Shown here one piece after another: positions 1-11,325 of a stretch of 64,000 nucleotides of DNA. Position numbers and translations under genes: made by a program. Position 1 is the stretch's first letter, and each line of letters starts with the position of its first letter. The DNA is from Branchiostoma lanceolatum. Taxonomy: Eukaryota; Chordata; Leptocardii; Amphioxiformes; Branchiostomatidae. A model generated the notes under the pieces. That model was given only the letters and a program-made list of their open reading frames with translations, ran no database searches and was not told the origin of the DNA. Where the stretch lies: positions 9,181,501-9,245,500 of the forward strand of contig NC_089727.1 in the NCBI RefSeq assembly GCF_035083965.1. The letters run 5' to 3'.

Positions 1-36
1 TGTAAAGTCAAGGAAGTCAGTTGTAAATATACGGAC

Positions 37-310
37 ATTTCATTTCATTTATCTATACAGGGCAAATACAACTCAGGCTGCGAAGCCTGTTTTTCAGGTA
101 CCACTGATTTAACATATAAAAACACAAACTACAACTAATTACACAGTAACAATAATAATCAATCAATCATAAAAGCCATGCTACATTGAATACAGATTTC
201 AATTTCCGCCGGTATTGCCATTCTTAAAGTTCTTGTAAGTAATAGCAGTTCCTTGTTTCAGTGGTAATGTGTTCCACAACTGAGCCCCATAATGTTGCAT
301 ACTACTACGG
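37..310 (-). mobile_element. 3' end of a 5'-truncated non-LTR retrotransposon (LINE)
   Basis: Read on the minus strand, about 294 down to 208 gives an open stretch starting YGAQLWNTLPLKQGTAITYK and ending in a stop. The WNxLP followed by a short FK segment is the usual tail of CR1/L2/Jockey-type reverse transcriptase ORFs. It is followed by an AT-rich 3' UTR that ends near 37-60 in short ATTTC/AAATG repeats, as in LINEs with repeat tails instead of poly(A). Upstream parts of the RT are missing. The family cannot be named from this fragment. Confidence 0.55.
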
Positions 311-424
311 TACGATAATACTTTAGCTGAGGGACAGTGAAGCACGTGGGGGTCGTAATCTCGAATCCGTTTGGCCTCTGTGCGTGTTCGGGTTTATAAC
401 ACATGATTAATCGAATTTATAGAT

Positions 425-535
425 AAATTTTATGTTTTGTTGTCTTTTAAATAATGATTTTACATCTTGCACAATATGTCACACAAATCCAATTTTGGTC
501 GCTGTACGGTCGCTCACCGATCGCTGTCTAGTAGA
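425..535 (-). repeat. fragment of a GCGACC...AAATTGGATTTG repeat family
   Basis: The reverse complement matches 3786-3905 and 11160-11275: each has a block with GAGCGACCGTAC or similar, then ACCAAAATTGGATTTG, then TGTAAAAATAC or similar, then AAAGACAAC. Three copies in two orientations show a dispersed element. The coordinates are those of the shared core, and the true ends are not resolved. No coding potential is seen. Confidence 0.5.
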
Positions 536-1263
536 AAGGGTGCCTAAAGACGCCCAACATCCCATCACTAACAACATAAGCCTTGTGGAGACCAGCGGGC
601 TTTTCATGGTAAAGTTTGGACGGTCTCCAGTTTTTACATCTGACCTTAGAAATACCAAACAGAGGCCTTACAAAGAAGCCGCTCTCAGATCTAATGATCG
701 TCCCGGGATTTTACAGGTCGTATTTTAACAACTTTGAAACAACGCACCGCTGAAGTCTCGGTCAGGAGTCACGAAATCGTAAATTGTCGCACCACAAAAG
801 AACGCTCCACCTCATTGGCCCGGATGAACGTCGACCGTTAATCTCATAATTGGATTAACCATTCAGCCAATGACTGATTTACCTGTGCTCTTGACATTTA
901 AGGACGGTGAATATATGATGGTGAAAATCAATAGAGAACAATTAACGTCGGTTTTATGAAAAGGATAGACATTAAACAGAGTTAGTTCGACCCATCTTGC
1001 CCTGGAGGAAACATACTTCAAAGAGTGCCGACACTTTTGTGCGTTTAGTTATAAGAATCAAAACTTGTATGATTGAATATACAGCGGTGTTAGGCTGCTG
1101 TTGGGCTCCATATTTAACAGATGGTTCTTTATTGTGTGTTTTCCGGTAAAGGTATTGCAAATGTCAATCAATTAATCAATTATACACTATCACAAAAGTT
1201 TTGTCGTCTAAAAAGTCGTCTAAATCCTCAGGTAACGGCATTGGACCAACCAGTCTATTCATG
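536..1263. other. intergenic, no gene recognised
   Basis: Only short chance ORFs are present. There is no domain signature, no clear splice-bounded coding stretch and no repeat that I could pair with another part of the window. Confidence 0.5.
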
Positions 1264-1471
1264 TACTGTTGTAAATGCATTTAAGTTCGCGTGGTTTTTA
1301 TTTCGCGGTAGGGAGAAAATGGAGTGTTCGAGGTTGTTATAAGTTCGCGCCACAGTCGTAGATGAGCAAAAAGTTTCGCGGTGGTTTTAAGTTTGCGCTG
1401 AAATTTTAGTGAAAGTTCACCGCGAAAACCGTGAACATAAAACTACCGCGAACATTTCTGTATTTACAGTA
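1264..1471. mobile_element. MITE of the TTCGCGG family (foldback, about 208 bp)
   Basis: The left end reads TACTGTTGTAAATGCAT and the right end, inverted, reads TACTGTAAATACAGAAATG. Inside are repeated inverted pieces with TTCGCGGTA, TTAAGTTCGCG and ACCGCGAA. The same arrangement recurs at 10548-10743, in the split copy at 11551-14745, and partly at 61616-61706. It has no coding capacity, so it is a non-autonomous inverted-repeat transposon. Confidence 0.7.
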
Positions 1472-1752
1472 TTTCGTTTTAGAGTGTTCCACAAATAGTA
1501 TTAACCAGTATTTTGGAAATGAAAAATCGGGACATTTCGGCATGTACATTTTCTTTTACATGTTGATATTGAAATCAAGAAAAAAATGATTTTAAAAACA
1601 AAGGAAGAAATAGTTGGTCTCAGATGCTGAATCCGTGGCACAACTATTATGATCTACCAGGACAATAGATATGCTCTGTAAGATACTGTTATACTTTGTG
1701 AAGCGCCTTCCTAATGAAAATATTATAATCTCAACGTGAACGCACTAGGAAA

Positions 1753-1885
1753 AGTTTTAAAGGCCAATTATGTTACATTTTGGTCCCAAAAAATGAAAAC
1801 ATTCTCGAAACCAAAATTTTAATGTGAATGACATGTACAACCTCTTTACAGCATATTTGCATCATTACATCGTATTCAATCTAAC
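1753..1885. repeat. dispersed repeat, copy 1 (second copy near 56402-56525)
   Basis: The block around TTACATTTTGGTCCCAAAA, then ACATGTACAACCTCTTTACA, then CATATTTGCATCATTA matches 56402-56525 in the same orientation with scattered substitutions. Both copies lie outside exons. No ends or target duplications could be fixed. Confidence 0.55.
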
Positions 1886-2277
1886 TTACTGTGTCAAGAA
1901 ATGGCATGAAAATTTACTTTCGAAATTGTCCTAATATTACATAATGGGCCTTTAAATAAAAGTAAACAAGAAGAAGAACAACAACAAGAAGTACACACTG
2001 AGGGTGGCCTCCGGTGTCATCCATCTCCCTCTATCAGACTGATCCCTCTCCTCCCTCCCTAAGTACGGGGTCCGGCTGGGTCCTAACCGGGCCCAGCTGC
2101 AAGGTGGCCGGAGTTTGTTTAGATAGCCCCCGCTTATCTGTGTGGCTGCAGACTGACGGGCTCCCTGCACGGCAACTCACTAATGATGATCTAGTGGCAC
2201 CACAGCTTCGTTGGAGGGAAATCGTTATTGTGTTGTTGTGTTATGATGTCTGCGGTGTCCTTACAAGACGGTAAGAT

Positions 2278-2288
2278 GGTTCTCTCTC

Positions 2289-2355
<67 letters not shown>

Positions 2356-2570
2356 CTCTCTGTCTCTCTGTCTCTCTCTCTGTGAGGCTGTGTGTTGGTG
2401 TGTAAGAGTGTGTTTGTTTGTGTTTGTTTGTGTTTGTGTGTGTGTGTGACTGTCGGTGTGTGTGTCTCTCTCTCTGTGGTGTGGGTATGGTGTGTGTGTG
2501 TGTGTGTGTGTGTGTGTCGTGCGCGTGTGTGTATTTGTGTGTGTGTGTGTGTGTGTGCTGTGTGTATATC
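2278..2570. repeat. compound TC / TTTC / TG microsatellite
   Basis: Runs of CT, then CTTT, then TG dinucleotides fill this interval, with a further TG patch near 2670-2692. All ORFs reported across it on either strand are low-complexity Leu/Ser/Cys/Val or His/Thr strings, and none is a gene. Confidence 0.95.
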
Positions 2571-3558
2571 TCTTTGTGTATGCGCGTATGTGCTTTATTG
2601 TACCATATGCATTGAAATCCTACAGCAATACCATTGATTGCAACAAGACCATCAAGAAACATTTTCACCTGTGCGTGTGTATGTGTGTGTGCGCACTTCC
2701 ATTAGACAAACCCTTTTTAATCTTAACGAAAGTAGCGTTGAGAAATTATAGATTTCAGGGAGTTTTAGTCTGCATAACGCAAACTCCAGCTGTCCGGGGA
2801 TTTCTGTCCCCTCCCCGGCTATGGGTGGCTATGCGGTTACAGGGCAGTAAGCCGTTACAGGAGCTTGATTGAGGTCAGGCTAAGGGAGTTTGTCTTCATC
2901 TAAACCTAGTAGTTGGCACTTGCCATTGATATCTGTTAACGTGTTACTGAAAAAAATACAAACACAGCCACATGTATGGGTCCGACAGAAACAAAACCAA
3001 TTGCTTTGGACACACTTCAAGCGTTTATCATTCATTTTACTTTACACCTGGTTAATAACATGTTTATTTTCAAGTTCATACTCGTACGCTGATTGCATGC
3101 AAGTAGGTGTATTTGGGGAACACGATAGACATAGGAAACATAACATTGACAAGGAGAGTGATTGACATCATTGTAACATGGACTAGTCGAATACTATAGT
3201 GTTGGTTATATCTTAGACAAGTGAAGAAAAGCAGTGTGAAAAGGTGTGCCACAAACCACAACAGAGTCACAACGGGAACTAGTCTCATAAGTAACGTCAC
3301 TAAAACACTAAACCGTATATCCCTCCGCCGAAGTTTGTATCGTGTGATTGATTGATGGCTTGATTGACGTGAAATTGAGGGATCTAACCTGTCAAGATGG
3401 CGACAACCGCCTCGGATTTCATTTGGGGGCGATCTTATCTCAGGGGTCGTCCAGAGATGATGGGGAAAACAGAACCCACGTGCTCCTTTCACTCAATTGA
3501 TCAAGATGGAAGGAGAAGAATGGAAACATTTAGAGTAGAGTAGAGGCTGTAGAGTACT

Positions 3559-3770
3559 TTAAATCTCCAAACAGATCTATCGGTGGCCATGAGAGTATCT
3601 AAATGGCAAAAGCAGCATTATTGGCCACCGAGATCTGCAAGCACTCAAACAGGGAGGAGCATTTATTTTCAAAAATGGTGTCATTGGCCCTCCCGTGGCC
3701 AATTATACTGCTTTTGCCCTTTGAATACTATCAATATGATTGCCACCGATAGATCTGCTTGGAGGTTAGA
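3559..3770. mobile_element. foldback MITE, about 200 bp
   Basis: The left arm starts CTCCAAACAGATCTATCGG at 3565 and the right arm ends with its complement at 3764 with one mismatch. A second, inner inverted pair follows (GGCAAAAGCAG plus ATTGGCCAC on the left, GTGGCCAAT plus CTGCTTTTGCC on the right). It has no ORF of note. The 63-aa ORF inside is a by-product of the inverted arms. Confidence 0.75.
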
Positions 3771-3785
3771 GTAGTGTAGAGTCCA

Positions 3786-4010
3786 CTAGATGGCGGTTGC
3801 TGAGCGACCGTACTGTGACCAAAATTGGATTTGTTTTACCTTTGTTTTCGGAAATTTGAATATGATAAAAAGATGTAAAAATACAATTTAAAAGACAACA
3901 GAACAAACAAAACTTGAAAAAAAAGTTCTTCATCTATGAAATTCTTTGAGCGATGTGTTAAATCTCAAGTTTGGTCGCCCAGCAGTCGCAGCACGGACGT
4001 GGTCCTAAGT
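3786..4010. mobile_element. degenerate MITE of the GCGACC/AAATTGGATTTG family
   Basis: The left part has GCTGAGCGACCG and the right part has GGTCGCCCAGCAGTCGC in inverted orientation, giving imperfect terminal inverted repeats. The body is shared with 425-535 (inverted) and 11150-11325. It begins just after the 3559-3770 MITE, so the two lie side by side. Confidence 0.5.
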
Positions 4011-4558
4011 GGAAAGGAGGTAATAGCTAGAACACTTTAGCCATGGAGAGTTAGTGTTTCGCTGAATTTTAAATGTAGAATTGTAGATTAAGCCTCGTTC
4101 GAATTGACAAGTCAAATCTTTGAGGTTGCCGTGGCTTTTTTTCAACAGGTTAAAAGACCAAACTTGTGAATATGGGAAATATCTACCGCCATAACTGTTA
4201 CATAGTCAGAGTGTAAATTTCAAAACCTACGGTTAAAACATATATTTACGATCTTGGGTGTCGTTGGTTGTTTTACTGACGCTTTTTCGTTTGTTACTGT
4301 AAAGTAGATATCCTTATTTTCAAACGAAAAAAAGCGAAATGATGGTTACGTTTAAAGGTACACTTTGTAAGATATACTGAATGAAAGATTGGAGCGATCA
4401 TTGATTTTAAAACGTCTTTTTCGTCCGATGTGTTGTTGGTTATCAATTTCATTTCCTTACTGAAATACGCTGTGCATTTTATACATTTCGTTCTCGTTTC
4501 CTGTGATATTGAGTAAATGTTTTTAGACATTTATAATCAACTGTGTCGTTTCTTTCAG

Positions 4559-4745
4559 GACTAGTTTCTACACCTTTTTGAAAGCACAACCGTCAACGAT
4601 ACACAGCGGAAAACACATGGGAGCTGTGCGAAGAATTGGGCGGCAAAGGTCTTCCCATGCACCGAGGACTGAAGTCAAGATCAGCGGTGTGAGGATGAAG
4701 CCAGGTTTCGGTCTCATAGCTATGTGGAATGGTCATGACTCATGA
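4559..4745 (+). CDS. candidate 3'-terminal coding exon, possibly FGF-like
   Basis: A good acceptor (polypyrimidine TTTCTTTCAG ending at 4558) is followed by 61 open codons, entered after one base, up to TGA at 4743-4745. An AATAAA overlaps directly (4746-4751), as expected of a last exon. The peptide contains YTFLKAQ..., then SGKHMGAVRRIGRQR, then PRTEVK. This loosely recalls the C-terminal strands of fibroblast growth factors, where a G-[KR]-x-x-[MYF]-[VG]-[AG] strand is followed by a basic KKxGxxR turn and xRT. The match is weak and by eye. I did not find the matching penultimate exon (CxFxE motif) upstream in the window. It could be a chance open stretch. Confidence 0.35.
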
Positions 4746-5158
4746 AATAAACATCGTGTAATGTTCATTTTCATTTGTGTTGCACTAGACTATACCAAGT
4801 ATTGCAGGACACATGTTAGATTAGGTACTCGACTAATCGTTCATACGAAAGTAAAACCAATGTTCACTAGTATTCAATAGTAAGATATAAAGCCCAAAAC
4901 GTCAAAACATTTACCTGTTATGAATTATCATTGTCAAAAAAACACAGAAATAAGCGATATCTAAATATAGTCGGTAACATTTACATATTCTAACTTTTTT
5001 CAATGAAATTTTCTCCGTACATTACTGAGGATTGCTTAAATGCAAGAATCACCGTGACATTGTGTCCTTATTGTATCCGTTCTTACATAGTATACACGGA
5101 TATCACCTTTATATTACCGATGATTAAAGATTCTAGAAACTCCATATTGGTGAAAACC

Positions 5159-5326
5159 TAGCCTCTACCAGGCTCCGCGGGATGGCTGGAAAAATAGTAG
5201 AAATTGGCCGTAATAGAGTGAATAGTATGCCAAGGGAGTTAGCTAACTCCCTTGGCATACTATTCACTCTATTACGGCCAATTTCTACTATTTTTCCAGC
5301 CATCCCGCGGAGCCTGGTAGAGGCTA
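5159..5326. mobile_element. perfect palindromic MITE (84-bp arms) with 9-bp target duplication
   Basis: The element is a perfect inverted repeat with its centre between 5242 and 5243 and no loop. Its ends are TAGCCTCTACC...GGTAGAGGCTA. GTGAAAACC stands directly on both sides (5150-5158 and 5327-5335), which is a 9-bp target-site duplication. Related copies lie at 9281-9517 and 10916-11104, each also in a 9-bp duplication. Long TIRs and 9-bp duplications are typical of Mutator-like elements, so I infer a MULE-type MITE. The ORF at 5182-5424 runs through the palindrome and is not a gene. Confidence 0.92.
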
Positions 5327-5828
5327 GTGAAAACCATCATGTCCAAGCTCTGTGTGCAATAAAGCAAAAAAACGTGATAGTCTGTTCATTCGACCTTACT
5401 ATGGATAACGAAATTGATTTATAACGGAGGACTTTCATGTCAACCGTGAAGCATTTATAAATGGTTCCCACAAAATAAAAAAAAAGGATAGAATCCCTAG
5501 AGTTTGTTTCAATTTGTGGTGGCGAAATTCCTGACATATCTTCCCCCTAATGTTGAAATTTTTCCCTGGCCATTAACAGGTATGGGAGCTTATGTCAGGG
5601 CGCAATTTACAAACTAATTATGTTTTCTGGAGATACCAGACGCCACGCGGTATTTCCACCATCTGTCGACCTGTCTGGTTCGAAAAAGAAAAGTTTAATA
5701 CTATTCACAGTACCATTATGTATTTGTTTTATTTCTTTTAATGACATTTCATGTTCTAATGTATATAGGTTGTATGTATGTATGTATGTGTTGTTTCTTA
5801 GAATCTATTGATAATTCTAGTTTTTTTT

Positions 5829-6160
5829 CTCAAAATTGTCTTATTTGTAATAAATCTACGACTTACGTTTTTACTCCTTTTGTTGTGCTGTATTTCAAAA
5901 CTGAACGATTTTGTCGTGCTTTTCTTTCTCAGCGTTTTACAAAGTAGAGTAGATTTTGTCTTCCTTCCCAAGGGGTTGAGCGTCTTCTAAAATAATTTTA
6001 GTTTTCTTTGCTCGAAATTGTCTTAACTGTAAGACATCTACGACTTACGTTTTTACTCTTTCTGCTTGATGTATTTCAAAATTGTAACATTTTTGTCGTG
6101 CGTTTTTTCTACCAACATTTTTTCTTACCTTCCCAAGGGGTTGTGCGTCTAAAGCTGTGC
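5829..6160. repeat. tandem duplication, period about 182 bp
   Basis: AATTGTCTTA...CTACGACTTACGTTTTTACTC...TTTGTCGTGC...CTTCCCAAGGGGTTG occurs twice in a row (CTACGAC at 5856 and 6038). The copies have diverged by many substitutions. No coding meaning is seen. Confidence 0.75.
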
Positions 6161-6384
6161 CGTAAATCACGGAGGGCGTGTTATCGGGTGAGGGGCGGCG
6201 GTGGCGTCGGGCCGTCCGGCCGGCTTCCCTCCCCGTCTGTCCCCGCTGACAGCTCACCGTAAACAAACAGGCGACACGAGGAAACAATGCCGTAATGGGG
6301 CGGATATATACAACACACCATTAGCATGGGAATGGGTTCTACGCAAAATTCAAGCAGATGTCAGGATTGGAAATCGTTTTTTTT

Positions 6385-6622
6385 TCTGACACGCAAACAT
6401 TGTCGAAAAAGTTAGCCTTAAATGAGGGCCTGCAGATTTCTTGGAGCGGCGACGTTTATTTTTTTTGGGAAGCGCTGATACCAGGTACTGCTGGCTTATA
6501 GGGAGTTTCGTGGCAGAGGTGATCCTCCCAAAAATAGGCGCCGCCGCTCCAAGAAGTCTGCGAAGTAGGCTATTACAGGCCCACTTTGGAGGCTAACTTT
6601 GGTACAATGTTTGCGCATCAGA
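6385..6622. mobile_element. MITE with TCTGAYRCGCAAACATTGT ends
   Basis: The left end TCTGACACGCAAACATTGT and the right end ACAATGTTTGCGCATCAGA are inverted copies. The similarity continues inward through AGTTAGCCT, GGGCCTG and CTTGGAGCGGCG on both arms. It is about 238 bp long, with no coding capacity. A target duplication cannot be read because the flanks are T and A runs. Confidence 0.75.
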
Positions 6623-9060
6623 AAAAAAAGCATAGGACTGCAAGCGGATCTTCAATTGGTAAGGAAAGTATCCATGGGTCGGCACAGTACTTCTGTTGAC
6701 CAACTGATACTGTTTCGGTCTGTGGATACTGTCTTGCGAACGGAAAATCTTTTTGGATGCTAAACTTGTCTAGCTTTGTTGCTCCAAGGGTGTGGTCGGA
6801 GACAGTACTTCGAAAATGCTGCCATTTTTACCCTAACATCTGCTTAGATTTATGACTAACTTAGTATGTAAGTCTATGTGTAACTATATGACCCGCTAAT
6901 TCCTCTGAGAAAGTATGCACCATATCTGGCCAATTGTATTTTGTTTAAACAATTCAGTGCGTTTGGTGTGAGCTATGTATTTTGTAGAAACTCTACTTTG
7001 ACGAACAAGCAAAACGGAGTGATATAGACCACATCCTGAAAAGGAAAACGCCTTTGTTAAGCATAACCACCCTTGGACTCTTTTTTTAACGTTGCATTTC
7101 TGTTCAAAGTCTTCCACTTTATCTTCATTACATGTTGGACACCTATTGAAGCATCTAGAAACGGAAAGGCACTATCCACATATTGAAGAAAAAAGAACAC
7201 TATCGAGTTGATAAAAACGACATGATAATCCCTGCTTTGTTAACATGCTGTATCACTGCTCAGATGAGTGCAGCAGTAGTCTTTTCTGTTCATTTACCAA
7301 CGGCCATACGATAAGGATCGGATACACTGTTGACGGTTCATGCTCAAAGGCCATTTACCTATACCCCACCCCCTTCACGTCAATCACCATTTGTTACGTA
7401 ATTCAATTACTGTACGACACATGTCTATGTGTTAGTGGTACGATATTGTTACAGATACACAAATCGTTTTAAATATAGAGATAGACTAACAACACTTCAC
7501 TTCATGTTCTACAGTAGTTCTTGTTGTTTGTGAAGAAAGTATATCCATTAAGATCATAATTACGTTTTGTCCTTGACTTTTAATAACCTTGTGAAGGGTT
7601 GAAGACGAACAAAAGCCGCTATCGTAACCGCCATCTCGGTTCCCACACACTTCAGTATGATCGCATCTACATAAGCAGGGGGAATCGGAAGCGATCTGGC
7701 CGCATCATATACACTTGGATGCGTTCACCTTGCAAATGATAGCTCTTCAGAGAGGAGACCAGTTAACAAGTTATTATGCTCGTTTTATCTAACGTGAGGT
7801 GTGTTCTTGTGTCAGAGTTATCGCAAGTTTTGCGTTTATTGGAATGCCTACAAATTCTACCCCATAACAGCAACAATACCCTTATCAAATTGCTATCATT
7901 GTTCAATTGCAAATTTTACGCGACATTAACTCGTTCGAAATTAACGGTATATCAACAATGTTTACACTTTGCAGCCACTAATGCTCAGATAATCGTTGCT
8001 CAGAGAAAGTAAAACATAAAATGAAGCCGACGAAAAAACGGAAGAACCGAGTTTTTGTTCCATATGAACCATAGAAACACATCTAATGTTTTTTTAGTCT
8101 CTAGAACAATTATTCTATTTTATTTTCATTCACTTATATTCATTAATATTCGGAAAAAAAGCAACATGCGCTTAGAAAACCCCCACTTCTACACGGAATG
8201 CATTATGTTTACAACAAAAAGAAATACAGTATCATAAAACAAGATTGAGGACTACAACTCTAGCAAAACAATAAAGGCAAAGCTACTGAGTTCATGTAGC
8301 TCTTGAGCAGGTGGTTGCCTGCCCCCCTCCCCCTTCTCAACTCTATATACACTAACACACACAGGCTTTGGCTAGAGTAAATAATGGCTAAGCCTCGGTA
8401 ACAAGATTTCCTCTTCTATCGTCTATCATCGCATGGGGAGACAGTAAAGATAACGGTGGCACGAAGAAAATTTCATGCTTGGAATTTCTGTGTCCCGTTC
8501 CTGCACTGCGGCGTTTTCGGTGTTGAAATATAGGGGGCGCTTCGAGAAAGGCGCTGAACTTTAGAACTACAGTATATTGTAAGACAAATTATTTTACGCG
8601 GTGCATACAAACTTAGGGATGCTCAGTTCATCTATCGATTGATCAATGGATGGACCAATACATAAACTGATGGACCAATACACCCATGGCTTTGTTCTAG
8701 AGGAAACATTTGAAAGGAAAATTGTGCTGGTTTAACACAGAAATCTAACATCGACCAAGCTTACTTTATATCTAAAAGTAGAGATTTTCAAGCACATTAT
8801 CTGTATATTATTTGACTTATTTTTCTAAGGCAGCGGAAGGATTCCAATACGGAAAAGGGTGGGATCTTTCGTCTTCCGCTGTCTCAGAAAAAAACAGTCA
8901 AGCCCAATAAGTTGAACTTAAAGTGAGCACTTAGACTAGAGTAGACACATGTTAAACTCTACTACATTATTTGTCTTTCATTTTCTTTCAATTGGCCCAC
9001 TGACACGAATTTGCAATAAACGTATTTATTATCGACGTACTTGCTATCGCACAACCACCT
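6623..9060. other. intergenic, no gene recognised
   Basis: AT-rich sequence with only short ORFs (up to 78 codons) lacking recognisable motifs. A small hairpin (CAGCGGAAG...CTTCCGCTG) lies near 8830-8883. Short direct repeats of GATGGACCAATAC occur near 8650-8690. I see no supportable gene. Confidence 0.5.
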
Positions 9061-9067
9061 ATCAGAT

Positions 9068-9230
9068 GTAGTCTCTACCGGACTAATCACGCCGGCTATA
9101 GGGAGAATATTTGCCTGGAAAGTTTGGCCAACATAGGTTTAATTTGGTAGGTGGGCTGACTCTCCTGGCCAATTATTACCCTTTTGCCGAATTCTACAAT
9201 CCGTACCCTCGTGGGAAGGCATCACGGTGA
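9068..9230. mobile_element. truncated relative of the TAGCCTCTACC MITE family
   Basis: TCTCTACCGGACT...GGCTATAGGGAGAATA...TCTCCTGGCCAATTATTACC matches the layout of 10916-11104 (TCTCTACCTGACT...GCTAAAGGGAGAATAA...TCTCCTGGCCAATTATTG). The right terminal repeat is not found, so the copy looks truncated or decayed. Confidence 0.55.
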
Positions 9231-9280
9231 AGTCTATATCCCACGCCTTGCAGTAAACGTTAGGACCCGCAGAAGAAATC

Positions 9281-9517
9281 TAGCCTCTATCAGGCCCCGA
9301 GGATGGCCGGGAAAATAGTAGAAATTGGCCAAAATAGAGTGAGTAGTATGCGAAGGGAGTCGACTGCGGAGAGAGGGTCCAATATGCCATGTCTAGAGAT
9401 CGCAAACTATAACTTCTACTTCTAAAGCGGGCTAACTTCTCTGGCATGTTATCCGTCTATTTGGTCAATTTCATGTTTTTCCAGCGACCTGTGGATCATG
9501 GCGCCTGGTAGAGGCTA
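9281..9517. mobile_element. MITE of the TAGCCTCTACC family with 9-bp target duplication
   Basis: The ends are TAGCCTCTATCAGG and CCTGGTAGAGGCTA, flanked on both sides by GAAGAAATC (9272-9280 and 9518-9526). The arms match the perfect palindrome at 5159-5326 for much of their length but have diverged, and the centre differs. Length is 237 bp. Confidence 0.88.
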
Positions 9518-9526
9518 GAAGAAATC

Positions 9527-10547
9527 CCCTGACACTCCAGAGTCGTCCCAATTAGACCCTGAGACACCCCAAGTGATAATGTGTCTCCTTTAAGCTGGGC
9601 TAATTTGGACGTTAATGCTTCTCCGAGACTTTCGGCTCAACGTTACCTCTCCCGTAATCCTACAGCAAGACGTCTGCTCTACTTCTCACGACTCAAGTTC
9701 GGACGCGTCCGTCTTAAGATGTCTTAAGGGCGTCTTCCGAGTTAAGCTTGTTGGGGTTATGCCTGGCTTGGCGGGATTCCTCCGGAGGATCAGTGCGGGA
9801 CCACCGGGGCAGAGGGAAGGAGGGCCCGCCGATCGTCTAGACCGGTGACGCCTGGGGTAATGACGGGCCCTGTCCCGCCTAGGTGTGCGAAGCGTCACGG
9901 TGATAGGACGCCTGGGACGGGCACTGCTATCGCCACCGACCGCTTTGCTACGAAATTAACGGCCTGACGGACTTCCGAGGTCGCCGTATCAAGTGTTGGA
10001 TTTTATAGTTCAAAAGGAAAAGTCCCACATTAAAACAATTTTGTTATATCCCCCAAAAAGAAATGACAGGTTGGTTCTCACACGTTGATCACACAAAAAC
10101 AACTTTTGCGACTTATGCTCTGACTTTGAATCTTTCATAAGATCGGGATATAGTTGGGCTTGAAGAGATCCTTTCTGACTTAAAGAAATATGTTATTTTC
10201 TGTGTAATTATGAATTTGTGTCATATTTAGAAGTATATGACAAGTAAGTTATTTAGAAGGAACTTCACGTTAGAAGAGAAAAGAACGACCTACACTACAG
10301 AACGCGTCTAAAGCGTCCCCTCCAACCGACATGTTACTTTGTACAATGTTTTACCCCCCTTTGTTTGTTTAGACCAGTCAAATGATCGTCCTCCAAGACT
10401 TCTAACCTCCTGATTAGTGTCTCGTTAGAACCTTATGTTTTAACTTGGCGCTGCGTCTCTGGGAATATCCGATTTCCGTCGGTTCCTCGGGTCTGGACCC
10501 TTGTGGGTTTGCCCCAAACGGTCGGCGAAATTCTGATGAGAATTTAA
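9527..10547. other. intergenic, no gene recognised
   Basis: GC-richer around 9640-9970. The opposed ORFs there (77 and 70 codons) overlap each other and show no domain. Nothing else was identified. Confidence 0.45.
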
Positions 10548-10743
10548 TACTGTAAATGGAGAAATGTTTGCGGTGGTTTACCTTCGCGGTTTTCGCGGCT
10601 AACTCACCGCGAAAAGCCGTTCCATTGTGTGACTGTAGCGCTACTACTTTTGTTTCAAACGCGAACTCAAAGCCAACGCTAACACTCCATTTTCTCCCTA
10701 CCGCGAAATTAAATCCCCGCGAACGTTTCTGCATTTACAATAC
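10548..10743. mobile_element. MITE of the TTCGCGG family
   Basis: The left end TACTGTAAATGGAGAAATG and the right end, inverted, TATTGTAAATGCAGAAACG bracket repeated GCGGTGG, ACCGCGAAA and TTCGCGG blocks. Same family as 1264-1471. The two opposed ORFs (69 and 106 codons) crossing it come from the inverted-repeat sequence. Confidence 0.75.
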
Positions 10744-10915
10744 CCGCGTTTGGAGGTTAGAATAACAAGGAAAATGTTTGCACTCGAACTTGCCCCGTTA
10801 ATTGGTAGATTTGGATGTGGAGGAAGAAGAAGGGATTTGGTTGTGTAACGTTAGCTTATGTTGGATAATTGTCTGGGCGGAGACCTGTGTAAAAGGGTGT
10901 AGGGTGGCGGAGGAG

Positions 10916-11104
10916 TCTCTACCTGACTACGCCAGCTAAAGGGAGAATAATTGCCAGAAGAGGTTGGCCACCATTGGTTTTCATTTGCATGCTCCAAGGT
11001 AGAAATGTTAACCTTCCCGTGGACTGATTCTCCTGGCCAATTATTGAACTTTTTTTTCCGAATTCTAGGACCCGAACCCCCGTATGAAGGCCTGGTGGAG
11101 GCTA
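10916..11104. mobile_element. MITE of the TAGCCTCTACC family with 9-bp target duplication
   Basis: The element runs from TCTCTACCTGAC to GGTGGAGGCTA and is flanked by GCGGAGGAG at 10907-10915 and 11105-11113. It is the third family member here with a 9-bp duplication. Confidence 0.8.
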
Positions 11105-11149
11105 GCGGAGGAGACAGAGAGGATGGCGAAGGCTCAGTTACGAGTAGGT

Positions 11150-11325
11150 CCAAATTCCACCAGACGGCGATCGCGCTGCGATCTCGCTGCGACCTAAATT
11201 GGATTTGTGTAACCCCTGACTGGATAACTGGAATATCATGCAAAATGTAAAAGTATGACTGGAAAGACAACAATTCGTTTTTATATATGGAATTCCTTGA
11301 GTGATCTGTCAAATTTAAGATCGGA
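11150..11325 (+). repeat. GCGACC/AAATTGGATTTG repeat family fragment
   Basis: Has GCGATCTCGCTGCGACC, AAATTGGATTTGTGTA, GTAAAAGTATGACTGGAAAGACAAC and TGGAATTCCTTGAGTGATCTGTC, in the same order as 3800-3965. It is directly followed by the CCAA microsatellite. Confidence 0.5.

Noticed and set aside
2228-2872. Several ORFs of 65-138 codons across 2228-2872
   Set aside because: They are translations of TC/TG microsatellites (Leu-Ser, Cys-Val or His-Thr strings) on both strands.
3076-3492. 138-codon minus ORF
   Set aside because: No recognisable domain, no splice or repeat support and ordinary intergenic composition; best treated as chance.
5182-5424. 80-codon ORF
   Set aside because: It crosses the perfect palindrome at 5159-5326, and both arms happen to be open.
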